DNA from: an uncultured Bacteroidales bacterium
Lineage (GTDB): Bacteria > Bacteroidota > Bacteroidia > Bacteroidales > WCHB1-69
Length of the DNA stretch: 64,000 nucleotides
Assembly: GCA_900315705.1 (NCBI GenBank)
Contig: ONAB01000008.1
Span: forward strand, 34,223-98,222
Direction of reading: 5' to 3'
This document shows positions 16,813-25,053 of this stretch, in pieces. The position numbers and the translations under genes were made by a program. Positions within the stretch are counted from its first letter, which is position 1. The number at the start of each line of letters is the position of its first letter. The notes beneath the pieces were generated by a model. It was not told the DNA's origin. It ran no database searches and saw only the letters and a list, made by a program, of their open reading frames with translations.

Positions 16813-17553
16813 TTATTTGCGTATGTTCTTTTTCCAACGGCTGGTCATACTTCTGAATTTCAGACCGATGACGCCGAAGATGGCTTCCTTGAAAATGCCG
16901 CCGCTCATCTTGGACGTTCCCATCGTGCGGTCCCTGAAAATAATCGGAACCTCCACAATCTTGAATCCCAGCTTGTACGTGGTATATTTCATCTCAATCT
17001 GGAAACCATAACCCACGTGCTTGATCTCGTCGAAATTGATGGATTTCAGCACGTTCGACCGGTAGCACTTGAATCCGGCCGTGGTATCGTTCACAGGAAT
17101 GCCCAAAATGGTGCGCACGTACATCGATCCGAAATAGGACATCAGCAGACGGCCGAGCGGCCAGTTGACGACGCTGATACCCTGGCAATAACGGGAACCA
17201 ATGGCCAAATCGGCATTCTGCTCGACACAGGCCTCATACAGGCGCTGCAGGTCGTGCGGATCGTGCGAAAAGTCGGCATCCATCTCGAAAAAGAAGTCGT
17301 AATCCCGCTCCAAACCCCATCTGAAGCCGTGGATGTAAGCGGTGCCCAAGCCCAGCTTGCCCGCACGCTGCTCCAGGAAGAGCCGTCCCTCGAATTCACT
17401 CATCAGGCCCTTGACAATGTCAGCAGTGCCGTCGGGCGAATTGTCGTCAATAATGAGAATGTGGACATCAATAAGGCCGAAGATGGCGCGGATGATGTTC
17501 TCGATGTTTTCCTTTTCCTTGTAGGTCGGAATGATAACCAGTCTTTTATCCAT
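16813..17553 (-). CDS. Polyprenol-phosphate mannosyltransferase, DPM1-like GT2
   Basis: 246 residues, a soluble GT-A domain without TM segments. VIIPTYKEKENIENII starts the nucleotide-binding fold, LIIDDNSPDGT and EMDADFSHDP are the donor and metal sites (DAD), and IGSRYCQG and DTTAGFKCYRS are conserved in DPM1-like enzymes. It likely transfers mannose (or another sugar) from GDP-sugar to a polyprenyl phosphate carrier for glycoconjugates. It starts 11 bases after the stop of the upstream EEP-family gene, so the two form a transcription unit that ends at the terminator 16777-16804. Confidence 0.88.
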   Translation of the reverse strand: MDKRLVIIPTYKEKENIENIIRAIFGLIDVHILIIDDNSPDGTADIVKGLMSEFEGRLFLEQRAGKLGLGTAYIHGFRWGLERDYDFFFEMDADFSHDPHDLQRLYEACVEQNADLAIGSRYCQGISVVNWPLGRLLMSYFGSMYVRTILGIPVNDTTAGFKCYRSNVLKSINFDEIKHVGYGFQIEMKYTTYKLGFKIVEVPIIFRDRTMGTSKMSGGIFKEAIFGVIGLKFRSMTSRWKKNIRK

Positions 17554-17564
17554 ATTTCTTGTTT

Positions 17565-18587
17565 TTATTTCGAAAGAATGATATAAACGGGCAGATGGTC
17601 GCTATAGCCACCCTGATAGTTGCCGCCGGCGAAGGTGCGGAACGGATATCCTCTGTAGGATCCGGTCTTGGTGAACATAAAGTCCTTGCGGAACACGTGG
17701 GCGGAAACGAATCTGTAGGTGTTTGCGCGTGGAAATACAAGGCCTCCGGATACGACCATATTGTCGAGCATCTCCCAAGAGTCGCGGTATGCGTAAGAGC
17801 CGATGCCGTCGTGGAACATTTTCCACATAGGATTGTATAAATCGTAGATTGTCAGATTCTTAGTATTGGTTTTGGTACCCAGGCACTCCATAATAGCCTT
17901 GGAATTGGGGTTATCGTTCAGGTCGCCCATCAGGATGAACTTGGCGCCGGGATGGTTCTTCAGTATGTTGTCTGCAATCGTGTGCGAAAGCGTGCCGGCC
18001 GCGAGACGTCCGGGCAAACTTCTGCGCTCGCCGCCGGATTTCGACGGCCAGTGATTGACCAGAATATACAGCGTGTCAGTATTGTCCAGAATGCCGGTCA
18101 TCAGCCATTGGTCACGGGAGATGAATTCCGGTTCGTTGGGCACCACCAACGGGAAAGACGCCGTGTCGATGATGCGGAAACGGGCGGGGTCGTAGAAAAA
18201 GGAGACGTCCACTCCCCTTCTGTCCGGCGATTCGTGATGACACACCTTCAATCCGTAGGGTTTCAACTTCTCGGTGGCGGCCAAGTCAAGCAGCACCTTC
18301 TCGTTCTCCACTTCGGAGACGCCCAGCACCACCAAACCGCCCTCTATCTTGGCCATCTCTGAGATGACAGTTGACAGAGCCTCCAATTTGGCCTTGTAAC
18401 GATCAGAATTCCACCGATAGTCGCCATCCGGAAGAAACTGCTCGTCATTCTTATTGGGGTCATTGATGGTATCAAAAAGATTTTCAAGATTATAGAAGGC
18501 AACAACCGCTTTCTTGCCGGGTTGCGCCCAACTTGTGACACTGCAAAGCAGAGAGACCAGTATAAAGAGTATGGCTGCTTTTTTCAT
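17565..18587 (-). CDS. Secreted endonuclease/exonuclease/phosphatase-family protein
   Basis: 340 residues from the ATG at 18587; a longer frame to 18635 starts upstream of the promoter box and is rejected. A signal peptide (MKKAAILFILVSLLCSVTSW) leads into the EEP fold: FYNLENLFDTIND (metal-binding), GVSEVENEKVL (catalytic Glu), VNHWPSKSGG, GDLNDNPNSKA (Asp/Asn) and SDHLPVYI (Asp-His). The fold covers nucleases and phosphodiesterases; signal peptide and Bacteroidota context suggest a periplasmic or surface nuclease or phosphatase. The substrate is unknown. Confidence 0.87.
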   Translation of the reverse strand: MKKAAILFILVSLLCSVTSWAQPGKKAVVAFYNLENLFDTINDPNKNDEQFLPDGDYRWNSDRYKAKLEALSTVISEMAKIEGGLVVLGVSEVENEKVLLDLAATEKLKPYGLKVCHHESPDRRGVDVSFFYDPARFRIIDTASFPLVVPNEPEFISRDQWLMTGILDNTDTLYILVNHWPSKSGGERRSLPGRLAAGTLSHTIADNILKNHPGAKFILMGDLNDNPNSKAIMECLGTKTNTKNLTIYDLYNPMWKMFHDGIGSYAYRDSWEMLDNMVVSGGLVFPRANTYRFVSAHVFRKDFMFTKTGSYRGYPFRTFAGGNYQGGYSDHLPVYIILSK

Positions 18588-18605
18588 TGATGTGAATTTT
18601 AGGTG

Positions 18606-18613
18606 CAAAAATA
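18606..18613 (-). promoter_or_regulatory. -7 promoter box of the EEP-family/mannosyltransferase unit
   Basis: TATTTTTG followed by CACC on the minus strand, 19 bases before the chosen start, preceded by TTTTTTTG. Confidence 0.6.
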
Positions 18614-18649
18614 CAAAAAAAGCAATAGTCACCAAAAAAAATACAGCAT

Positions 18650-18680
18650 AAAAAAAACCGTCGCAAAAGACGGTTTTTCT
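18650..18680 (-). terminator. Terminator after the HMA repeat protein, possibly bidirectional
   Basis: Stem ACCGTC / GACGGT (18657-18674) with a six-base loop. T-runs follow on both strands (8 T on minus, 5 T then CTTTT on plus). Confidence 0.75.
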
Positions 18681-18701
18681 TTTATTCGTGCAAATAATCG
18701 A

Positions 18702-19433
18702 TTATTTGTGGCCTTGGCACTTGTGCTCGCCGTTAGCTTGACCCTGGCATTTGTGCTCGCCATTGGCTTGGCCCTGACATTTGTGCTCACCATTGGCGTG
18801 GCCCTGGCACTTGTGCTCGCCGTTAGCTTGGCCTTGGCACTTGTGCTCGCCGTTAGCTTGGCCTTGGCACTTGTGCTCGCCATTAGCCTGGCCTTGGCAC
18901 TTGTGCTCACCATTAGCGTGGCCCTGGCACTTGTGCTCGCCGTTAGCTTGGCCTTGGCACTTGTGCTCAGCATTGGCTTGGCCTTGGCACTTATGCGCAG
19001 CAGGCGTTTGGCTCTGGCCTTTCAGTTCACTGCTGGCCTGGCCCTGACACTTATGCTCTCCTTCAGCGTGACCTTGGCAAGTCTTGCTGGCGGAACTGCA
19101 GGATGATTTGCCTTTGCAGCAGGCGGGAAGCGCCTCACGGGCAGCCTTGTCGGCAGGAACATTGTCGGCGTTGTAACCCAGTTTGCTGATTTGTTTGCGC
19201 AACTGGTCGGGATCAGTCTTGCTGGCATCGTAGTTGATGGTCAGCTTGGCCGTTTTCATATCGTAGGAATAGGTCTTCACGCCCTTGAAGAACGGGACGT
19301 TTTCACTGAACTTGTCGGCACATTTCTGACAGACGCCGTTGGTTTGGATCACCACCGTCTGGATGTTGGACTTTTGAGCGAAGGCGCTCAAGCTGAATAC
19401 AGCCATAATGGCTAAAATAAGAGCTCTTTTCAT
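18702..19433 (-). CDS. Secreted heavy-metal-associated domain protein with His/Cys decapeptide repeats
   Basis: 243 residues. Signal peptide 1-19 (MKRALILAIMAVFSLSAFA). An HMA (ferredoxin-like metal chaperone) domain follows (about 22-92) with its metal motif as GVCQKC (Cys35, Cys38) in place of the usual MxCxxC, and the typical end KQISKLGYNAD. A short Cys-rich link (LPACCKGKSSCSS) leads to a tail from about residue 117 to 243 made of about twelve units of ten residues, consensus HKCQGQANGE, with Gln/His and Asn variation. Each unit offers one His and one Cys. This suggests binding of many soft metal ions (copper or zinc) in the periplasm or at the surface. It lies 100 bases downstream of the TonB-dependent receptor on the same strand and is probably co-transcribed. 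The metal and the repeat's role are inference. Confidence 0.85.
   Translation of the reverse strand: MKRALILAIMAVFSLSAFAQKSNIQTVVIQTNGVCQKCADKFSENVPFFKGVKTYSYDMKTAKLTINYDASKTDPDQLRKQISKLGYNADNVPADKAAREALPACCKGKSSCSSASKTCQGHAEGEHKCQGQASSELKGQSQTPAAHKCQGQANAEHKCQGQANGEHKCQGHANGEHKCQGQANGEHKCQGQANGEHKCQGQANGEHKCQGHANGEHKCQGQANGEHKCQGQANGEHKCQGHK
18705..19085 (-). repeat. 30-bp coding minisatellite (decapeptide repeat)
   Basis: About 12-13 tandem units of 30 bp in phase with the reading frame of the HMA protein. The distal units (towards 18705) are nearly identical; the promoter-proximal ones (around 18990-19085) are diverged, including one unit (LKGQSQTPAA) that has lost both His and Cys. Unit number probably varies between strains by slippage or recombination. 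Confidence 0.92.
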
Positions 19434-19533
19434 TTTGATAATTGTTTTATTTATTGATTAATCTATTTCTTCTTTGATTGAAAAAACAAGTCGCTGACTG
19501 CAAAGAGAGACTTAGGTTTAAAATTGTGAAAAA

Positions 19534-21849
19534 TTATTTTAAGGTAAAACGAACGCCCAGATAGCCCATTATGCCCGAAATGGGGGCGTATATGACGGTG
19601 GCGTCGAAGTTTTCGCCGAAGGGGTCGTCGGAGGCAATGATGGGATTCTTCTGCTTGTAGTTGGTCAGGTTCTCGCCGCCGGCATAGATTTCCCATCTGC
19701 GGAACTTCTTCGTGATCTGGGCATTCAGCAGGCAGTAAGCCGGGGATTTCTCCGGAAGGTGCGCCTCGGGATTCAGGCTCATATCCGGCAGACGCTGCGG
19801 ACCGCACACCTGCAGGTTGACGTTAAATTTCCAACGGTCATAGCGGGTGCTGTAGTTCACGTTGACAATGCCCTTGTGCGGACTCATCAAGGCCTTCTCG
19901 CGCATCACGCCTCCTGTCATATAGCGCACGTCGTTGTAACGGTAGGCCAGCAGCAACTCAAAGCGCGTGAAGGGGCGCAGGGTCAGCTCGGCCTGCAAAG
20001 AATGCGAACGCGAGCGGTTGCCCGTGCCGTTGAACGAACCGTTCAAGTTATATACATATATATAATGTATGTCCTGGTCCAGATCGATGATGGTCTGGTT
20101 GACGAAGGTGGTGTAGAAATAGTCGAGGGAGAACGACGACTTGCCACCCGGCAAGTTGAACTGCTGCACCATACTGACTCCGAAATTGTATGCCTCCTCC
20201 GGCCGCTGCATCTCCGTCCCCTGATACAGGAACTGGCGGTTGGAGGTCAGCAGCGACATATTCTCGGCGGTCCAGTGGGCGGTACGGTAACCCTTGCCGG
20301 CAGAGGCTCGGAAAGACAAATTATCGGTGGCCTGCCACTTGAGGTGCACGCGGGGTGTCCAGTAAAGCTGATTATAGTAAAAATTGTAGTCCAATCGCAT
20401 ACCTGCCATCAGTACCAACTTGGGGTCGATGATATAGCAATACTCGGCGAAGACGCCGGGCACCAGTTCGTCGGTCCGACTGAGCATCGGTTGCTGGGGA
20501 TTCTGATACACCTGACGCCAGTCGAAGAAGTCGTACTGAAGGCTACCGCCAGCAGTGAGCTTGTGTTGGCTTTTCTTTCCGAACTTGTTGCTATACAAGA
20601 TATTCACGTATGCACTTTGCTGATTGGCCTCAAAGTTGCGAGCTCCGAACAGGGCCTTGGTCCAGTTGCCGGTATAGGCCACAATGGTACCGATGCTCTC
20701 GTTTGCGCCCTTCAGCAGAAACCCGTTCTTCGTGATGAAGTCGAATTTCTTGTTATCTATGTGCACGCCGTAATGTTCCAACGAGGGATTGAACCCGTCG
20801 GGCGAATAACCGGTCTGTCCCCCTACCCTATTGTCCCATACAAAATCCAGCATCGTGCGGCCTCTCCACACGCTATTGGACTTGTAATCCCAGCGGTTCA
20901 TCACGTTGATCTGCTGGCTGCGGGGCATATCCATAAAGCCGTCCTTGTTCATATCCATCTTGACAAACTGGTCGCCGGCAAAGAGCATCAGCATCGTCTG
21001 CACCTTGTCGTTCTTGTCCACCTTGAAACGGCTGGTGAGGTTCAGTTCGCCCTTGCCCATCGAGTTGCCATAGAGGTTGATGAAGAGACGTTCGTAATTG
21101 GTCTCGGGTTTCTTGTAGTCCACATTAATCTGGCCAGTGATGGCCTCATAGCCGTTAGAGACGGAGGCCACGCCTTTGGAGACGCTGATAGACTCCATCC
21201 ACGAGCCGGGCATAAAGCCGAGTCCGAACTGGTGGGAAAGCAGGCGGATAAAGGGCACGTTCTCGAGGAGAATCTGGCTGTAGATGCCGGCCAGACCAAG
21301 CATCGAAATCTGACGTGCGCCGGTGATGGCATCGGCATACTCCATATCCACGGCCACTGTGCTCTCAAAGCTCTCGGCGAGGTTGCAGCAGGCGGCACGG
21401 CGCAGTCCCTCCTGCGAAATCACCGTGGTGAGGATGGGCTGAGTGGAGATGTAAGAGCCGTCGCGGGCCACGATGCTCACCTCCGCCAGGGCGTGCGCGT
21501 GGGAGAGCAGCACCGTGATATCGTTCTGGGAACGATTCACGACCAGCGTGTCGGGCTGGTAAGTGGGGAATGTGACCACCAGCGTGTCGGTCTTGGCCCG
21601 TTGCAGGGAAAAGCTGCCGTCGGCACCGGAAAAGGTACCCGTGGAGGTATGGAGCCACTGCAGAGCAGCTGCCCGCACGGCCACGGTATCACCGTTCTCA
21701 TTCAACTCAAGCACACGGCCTTTGAGGTTTTGGGCTGTAAGGGACTCCCCTACCCCAAACATCAGCATACACAAAAACAACCGTGACAAAATACGGACCA
21801 CAAACGGGTGATGGGATTTTGTTTCAATCCTGTTTATAGAAATTCTCAT
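19534..21849 (-). CDS. TonB-dependent outer-membrane receptor, probable metal (copper-type) group
   Basis: 771 residues from the ATG at 21849; the longer frame to 21924 begins upstream of the promoter box. Signal peptide to about residue 40 (ending SLTAQ), then a carboxypeptidase-regulatory-like domain (about 42-120, LKGRVLELNENGDTV), then the plug with RRAACCNLAESFESTVAVD, GARQISMLGLAGIYSQILLE and NGYEAITGQINVDYKKPE, then a 22-strand barrel ending in GYLGVRFTLK. The CC in the plug and this wording are what I recall from receptors beside HMA proteins in Bacteroidota, and here too an HMA gene follows. Substrate (metal or metallophore) is inferred. Confidence 0.9.
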   Translation of the reverse strand: MRISINRIETKSHHPFVVRILSRLFLCMLMFGVGESLTAQNLKGRVLELNENGDTVAVRAAALQWLHTSTGTFSGADGSFSLQRAKTDTLVVTFPTYQPDTLVVNRSQNDITVLLSHAHALAEVSIVARDGSYISTQPILTTVISQEGLRRAACCNLAESFESTVAVDMEYADAITGARQISMLGLAGIYSQILLENVPFIRLLSHQFGLGFMPGSWMESISVSKGVASVSNGYEAITGQINVDYKKPETNYERLFINLYGNSMGKGELNLTSRFKVDKNDKVQTMLMLFAGDQFVKMDMNKDGFMDMPRSQQINVMNRWDYKSNSVWRGRTMLDFVWDNRVGGQTGYSPDGFNPSLEHYGVHIDNKKFDFITKNGFLLKGANESIGTIVAYTGNWTKALFGARNFEANQQSAYVNILYSNKFGKKSQHKLTAGGSLQYDFFDWRQVYQNPQQPMLSRTDELVPGVFAEYCYIIDPKLVLMAGMRLDYNFYYNQLYWTPRVHLKWQATDNLSFRASAGKGYRTAHWTAENMSLLTSNRQFLYQGTEMQRPEEAYNFGVSMVQQFNLPGGKSSFSLDYFYTTFVNQTIIDLDQDIHYIYVYNLNGSFNGTGNRSRSHSLQAELTLRPFTRFELLLAYRYNDVRYMTGGVMREKALMSPHKGIVNVNYSTRYDRWKFNVNLQVCGPQRLPDMSLNPEAHLPEKSPAYCLLNAQITKKFRRWEIYAGGENLTNYKQKNPIIASDDPFGENFDATVIYAPISGIMGYLGVRFTLK

Positions 21850-21876
21850 AAATAATTTTCCAAAAATTAACGGCGG

Positions 21877-21884
21877 CAAAAGTA
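21877..21884 (-). promoter_or_regulatory. -7 promoter box of the TonB receptor/HMA unit
   Basis: TACTTTTG followed by CCGCC on the minus strand, 28 bases before the chosen start codon. Confidence 0.6.
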
Positions 21885-21936
21885 GGGAAACTTCTTTGCA
21901 ACCCAGTTGCAAACCGGACCGCACAACTTATATCAC

Positions 21937-21975
21937 AATAACCGCCCCTCCTTTTTGCAAGACGGGGCGGTTATT
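21937..21975. terminator. Strong GC hairpin between the acyl-CoA ligase and TonB receptor genes
   Basis: Perfect 12-bp arms AATAACCGCCCC (21937-21948) and GGGGCGGTTATT (21964-21975). It starts a few bases after the stop of the acyl-CoA ligase (minus strand). No T-run follows, so it may be an atypical terminator or a transcript-stabilising hairpin. Confidence 0.55.
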
Positions 21976-21978
21976 GCA

Positions 21979-23778
21979 TCAGTTCTTGTCGTAATTGTAG
22001 ATTTCCCGGCAGATGGAGTCGTATTTCTGGTAGATGACCTTGCGTTTCAGCTTGAGCGTCTGCGAAAGCTCGCCGCTTTCGGTGCTCCAGACGTCACCAA
22101 TAAGACGGAAACGCTTGATCTGCTCGTGGTCGGCCAAGGTCTTGTTCACCAAATCCACCTCCCGACTGATGAGTTGCATAAAGTACGGGTGGTTCATATA
22201 TTCGGTGCGGTCCTTGGGGATTTCGATACGACGTTTCTTGAAAGCCTCGTCCATCTTATCAAAGAGTGGCACAATCAGGGCGGAGGCAAACTTCTCGTTC
22301 TCACCGATCACCATAGCATTATCGACGAAGGGTGACTCGCGGAGTTTGGTCTCCACCACCTGCGGGGCGATGTACTTGCCCAAGGAGAGCTTGAAGATCT
22401 CCTTCTTGCGGTCGGTGACCTTGAGGAACTTGCCATCGACAATGGTGCCGATATCGCCGGTGTGGAACCAACCCTCCTCGTCGATGACCTCGCGGGTGTA
22501 AGCCTCGTCCTTGTAGTAGCCCTTCATCAGGCAAGGGCCTTTGGTGAGAATTTCGCCGTCGGGGGCAATCTTGCACTCCACGGTGGGCAGTATCTCACCC
22601 ACGCAGCCCACGCGAATCATATGCTTGCGGGGCACGTTGACGGCAATGACGGGAGATGTTTCCGTAAGTCCGTAGCCTTCATAGATGCGCACCTTGGCGG
22701 CGGTGAAGAGGCGGATTACCTTCTCGGGGATCGAGGAACCGCCGGAAACGACCGTCATCTCCTTGCCGGAAAGGTTCTCTCTCCATTTGCTGTACACCAG
22801 CTTGTCGGCAATCTCATACTTATATTGGTAGAGTTTGTTGGGATTCTCGTAATCGTAACGAGTGGCAATGCGGAAAGCCCAATCGAAAATCCATTTTTTC
22901 GGGCCTTTGAGGTTCTTGCCTGCGGCCTCGATCTTGTCATACATCATCTCGAACACGCGGGGCACAGCGCAGAACCCGTCAGCCTTCATATCCTTCATAT
23001 CCTTGGCGATGGTGGCCAGACTGCCGGCATAATAGTGACTCACCCCCATAAACTGGTAGTGATAGTTCACGGTGCGCTCATAGACGTGACAGAGCGGTAG
23101 GAAACTGAGCATCTTGGCACGATAGTCCAAAAGCTGATATTCCAAGGCAATGGGTAAGAAATTGGAGCAGATGTTCTTATGCGTAAGCATCACGCCCTTC
23201 GAACGGCCCGTGGTGCCCGAAGTGTAGATGATGGTGGCCACATCGTCGGGAGAGATGGTGCGCTTGTTTTCCTCAATGACCGGCATCCACTTCTCCAGAT
23301 TCTGGCGGCCCTTCTCCAGCAACTCGGCTGAAGGGGTGAGCCCTTCGATGTTGTCGAGGGCATACACCATCGGATGCTGTTCGATGTCGGGCAGCACCTT
23401 CTCCACACGGCGGTAGATGGACTCCATACCAAAGACGATGCACTTGCAGTCGCAGTGGTTGAGGATGTAGCGGTAGTCCTCGGGATTCAGGGTCGGATAG
23501 ACGGGCACGTGAATCATTCCGGCCAGCATAATGCCCATATCCAGGAAGTTCCACGCGGGACGGTTTCTCATAATGGTGACAATCTTGTCGCCTTTTTGCA
23601 GTCCCAGTTCCAGAAAAGCGGCTGCAATCGTGTGTGAGTACTGGACGTAGTCCTGGATACTATAGGTCTTCCACCCGTTGCCGTCGCGTTTTGCGAAGAA
23701 ATCGGGTTTATCATACTTGGCAGAGATGACATCCAGGATGTCAAATATGCGAGTAGGGAGTTTTGGTTCTTGTTCCAT
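21979..23778 (-). CDS. Long-chain fatty-acid--CoA ligase (second of two)
   Basis: 599-residue AMP-forming ligase of the same group as 11836-13599. P-loop YTSGTTGRSKGVMLTHKN, A5 motif GYGLTETSPVIAVN, hinge GWFHTGDIG with DRKKEIFKLS, C-terminus LKLKRKVIYQKY. It makes acyl-CoA from fatty acid, ATP and CoA. It starts 11 bases after the stop of the GT2 gene, so it is transcribed with it; the hairpin 21937-21975 follows the stop. Differences in the central acyl-binding region from its paralogue suggest another chain-length preference, which cannot be read directly. Confidence 0.92.
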   Translation of the reverse strand: MEQEPKLPTRIFDILDVISAKYDKPDFFAKRDGNGWKTYSIQDYVQYSHTIAAAFLELGLQKGDKIVTIMRNRPAWNFLDMGIMLAGMIHVPVYPTLNPEDYRYILNHCDCKCIVFGMESIYRRVEKVLPDIEQHPMVYALDNIEGLTPSAELLEKGRQNLEKWMPVIEENKRTISPDDVATIIYTSGTTGRSKGVMLTHKNICSNFLPIALEYQLLDYRAKMLSFLPLCHVYERTVNYHYQFMGVSHYYAGSLATIAKDMKDMKADGFCAVPRVFEMMYDKIEAAGKNLKGPKKWIFDWAFRIATRYDYENPNKLYQYKYEIADKLVYSKWRENLSGKEMTVVSGGSSIPEKVIRLFTAAKVRIYEGYGLTETSPVIAVNVPRKHMIRVGCVGEILPTVECKIAPDGEILTKGPCLMKGYYKDEAYTREVIDEEGWFHTGDIGTIVDGKFLKVTDRKKEIFKLSLGKYIAPQVVETKLRESPFVDNAMVIGENEKFASALIVPLFDKMDEAFKKRRIEIPKDRTEYMNHPYFMQLISREVDLVNKTLADHEQIKRFRLIGDVWSTESGELSQTLKLKRKVIYQKYDSICREIYNYDKN

Positions 23779-23789
23779 TGATTATCTAG

Positions 23790-24740
23790 TTATATTTTTT
23801 TCGCGATTTGATACTTGTTCCTGTCCGGATCGTTGCGGGCAATCATCTCACCGAGGAAGCCGGCCAGGAAGAGCATAAAGCCGAGCACCATTGCCAACAG
23901 GGCAAGGAAGAAAAGCGGCTGGTCGGTCACCTGACGGAAGGGTACACCGTGAGACTGGTGCACCAGCTTGGCCACGATGAGCCATACTGCACATACCAAG
24001 CCCACCAGGAATGCGATGCTTCCCCAGACGCCAAAGGCGTGCATAGGCTTTTTGCCGAAACGCGTGGTGAACGTGATGGTGAGCAGGTCGAGATAGCCGT
24101 TCACAAAACGGTTCAAGCCGAACTTGGTGACACCGTATTTGCGTTTCTGGTGAACGACCACCTTCTCCCCTATCTTGTTGAAACCAGCCCATTTGGCGAT
24201 CAGCGGGATATAGCGGTGCATCTCGCTGTACACCTCAATGGACTTGACCACATCCTTGCGGTAGGCCTTCAGTCCGCAGTTGAAGTCGTGCAGCTGGATG
24301 CCCGACATCTTGCGAGTGGTCCAGTTGAAAAACTTGGAGGGGATGTTCTTGGCCAGTTTGGAATCATAACGCACCTTTTTCCATCCGGAAACAAGGTCAT
24401 AGCCATCCTCCTTGATCATACGATAGAGTTCGGGAATCTCGTCGGGACTGTCCTGCAGGTCGGCGTCCATCGTGATGACCACGTTGCCCTCACAGGCCTC
24501 GAAGCCGGTGTTGAGGGCCGCGGACTTGCCGTAGTTGCGACGGAAGCGGATGCCGCGGATGCAGGGATTGTCATTGTGGAGGGACTCGACGATGGACCAC
24601 GACTTGTCGGTCGAACCATCGTCTACCATCAGCACCTCATAGGAGAACTGATGCTCGTCCATCACCTTTTTGATCCACGCCGCCAACTCGGGCAGCGACT
24701 CTTCTTCATTGTACAGGGGAACAATTACTGATATATCCAT
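23790..24740 (-). CDS. GtrB/ArnC-like glycosyltransferase 2 with two C-terminal TM segments
   Basis: 316 residues. GT-A domain (1-230): ISVIVPLYNEEESLPEL, MVDDGSTDKSW, GKSAALNTG, the metal site TMDADLQDSP, and HDFNCGLKAYR. Two TM segments follow (about 235-262 and 272-300). This layout is that of enzymes charging undecaprenyl phosphate with a sugar (GtrB, ArnC types), supplying donors for envelope modification. It lies between DUF4199 upstream and the acyl-CoA ligase 11 bases downstream. Confidence 0.88.
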   Translation of the reverse strand: MDISVIVPLYNEEESLPELAAWIKKVMDEHQFSYEVLMVDDGSTDKSWSIVESLHNDNPCIRGIRFRRNYGKSAALNTGFEACEGNVVITMDADLQDSPDEIPELYRMIKEDGYDLVSGWKKVRYDSKLAKNIPSKFFNWTTRKMSGIQLHDFNCGLKAYRKDVVKSIEVYSEMHRYIPLIAKWAGFNKIGEKVVVHQKRKYGVTKFGLNRFVNGYLDLLTITFTTRFGKKPMHAFGVWGSIAFLVGLVCAVWLIVAKLVHQSHGVPFRQVTDQPLFFLALLAMVLGFMLFLAGFLGEMIARNDPDRNKYQIAKKI

Positions 24741-24753
24741 ACTTTGGGGTTTT

Positions 24754-24784
24754 CGATTTGCGATTTACGATTTTCGATTTGCGG
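24754..24784 (+). repeat. CGATTTGCGATTTACGATT dispersed repeat, copy 2
   Basis: Units of 7-9 bases of the type cgattt(g/a)cga. It shares 20 identical bases with the copy at 52632-52662. It begins directly upstream of the GT2 start codon. Confidence 0.6.
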
Positions 24785-24791
24785 TTTGTCT

Positions 24792-24986
24792 CCTCCTCAC
24801 GGCTCTACAGGTTCCTCCTCAAGGCACCACGGTATCCTCCTCACGGCTCCACAAGCTCCTCCTCAAGGCACCACACTGCGGCTTCGCCTTGTGTGGGGTT
24901 ACTGGGATTTTGTCCCTTCGGGACTGCTCAAGGTTTATCACCTCCTCACGGCACCACACTGCGGCTTCGCCTTGTGTGGGGTTACT
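24792..24986. repeat. Tandem and direct repeats with TTC-loop hairpins in the GT2/DUF4199 gap
   Basis: The 313-base gap holds no gene. A 22-bp tandem unit (CCTCCTCA[C/A]GGC[T/A]C...) starts at 24792, 24814, 24836 and 24858, with a fifth start at 24941. A 37-bp direct repeat lies at 24867-24903 and 24950-24986. Short hairpins with a TTC loop follow one another: GGC-TTC-GCC (twice), GTCCC-TTC-GGGAC, GCGC-TTC-GCGC and GCCCC-TTC-GGGGC. The gap ends in a triple CTTAAGTC/CTAAGTC run (about 25031-25055). Confidence 0.75.
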
Positions 24987-25053
24987 TGCGCTTCGCGCGT
25001 CTTGCCCCTTCGGGGCTGCTTAAGGAAAGTCTTAAGTCCTAAGTCCTAAGTCT

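Noticed and set aside
18705-19085. Possible CRISPR array (30-bp repeats)
   Set aside because: Units are contiguous without spacers and are in frame inside a coding sequence.
18603-19106. Plus-strand frame with a repeating hydrophobic decapeptide opposite the HMA repeat
   Set aside because: It is only the reverse reading of the 30-bp minisatellite. The minus strand has signal peptide, HMA domain and promoter context.
19759-21786. Long plus-strand open frame opposite the TonB receptor
   Set aside because: No motif, no promoter, and the minus strand has an intact receptor. It results from codon bias.
24792-24986. Possible CRISPR array in the GT2/DUF4199 gap
   Set aside because: The units are tandem without unique spacers of equal size, and no cas gene is near.
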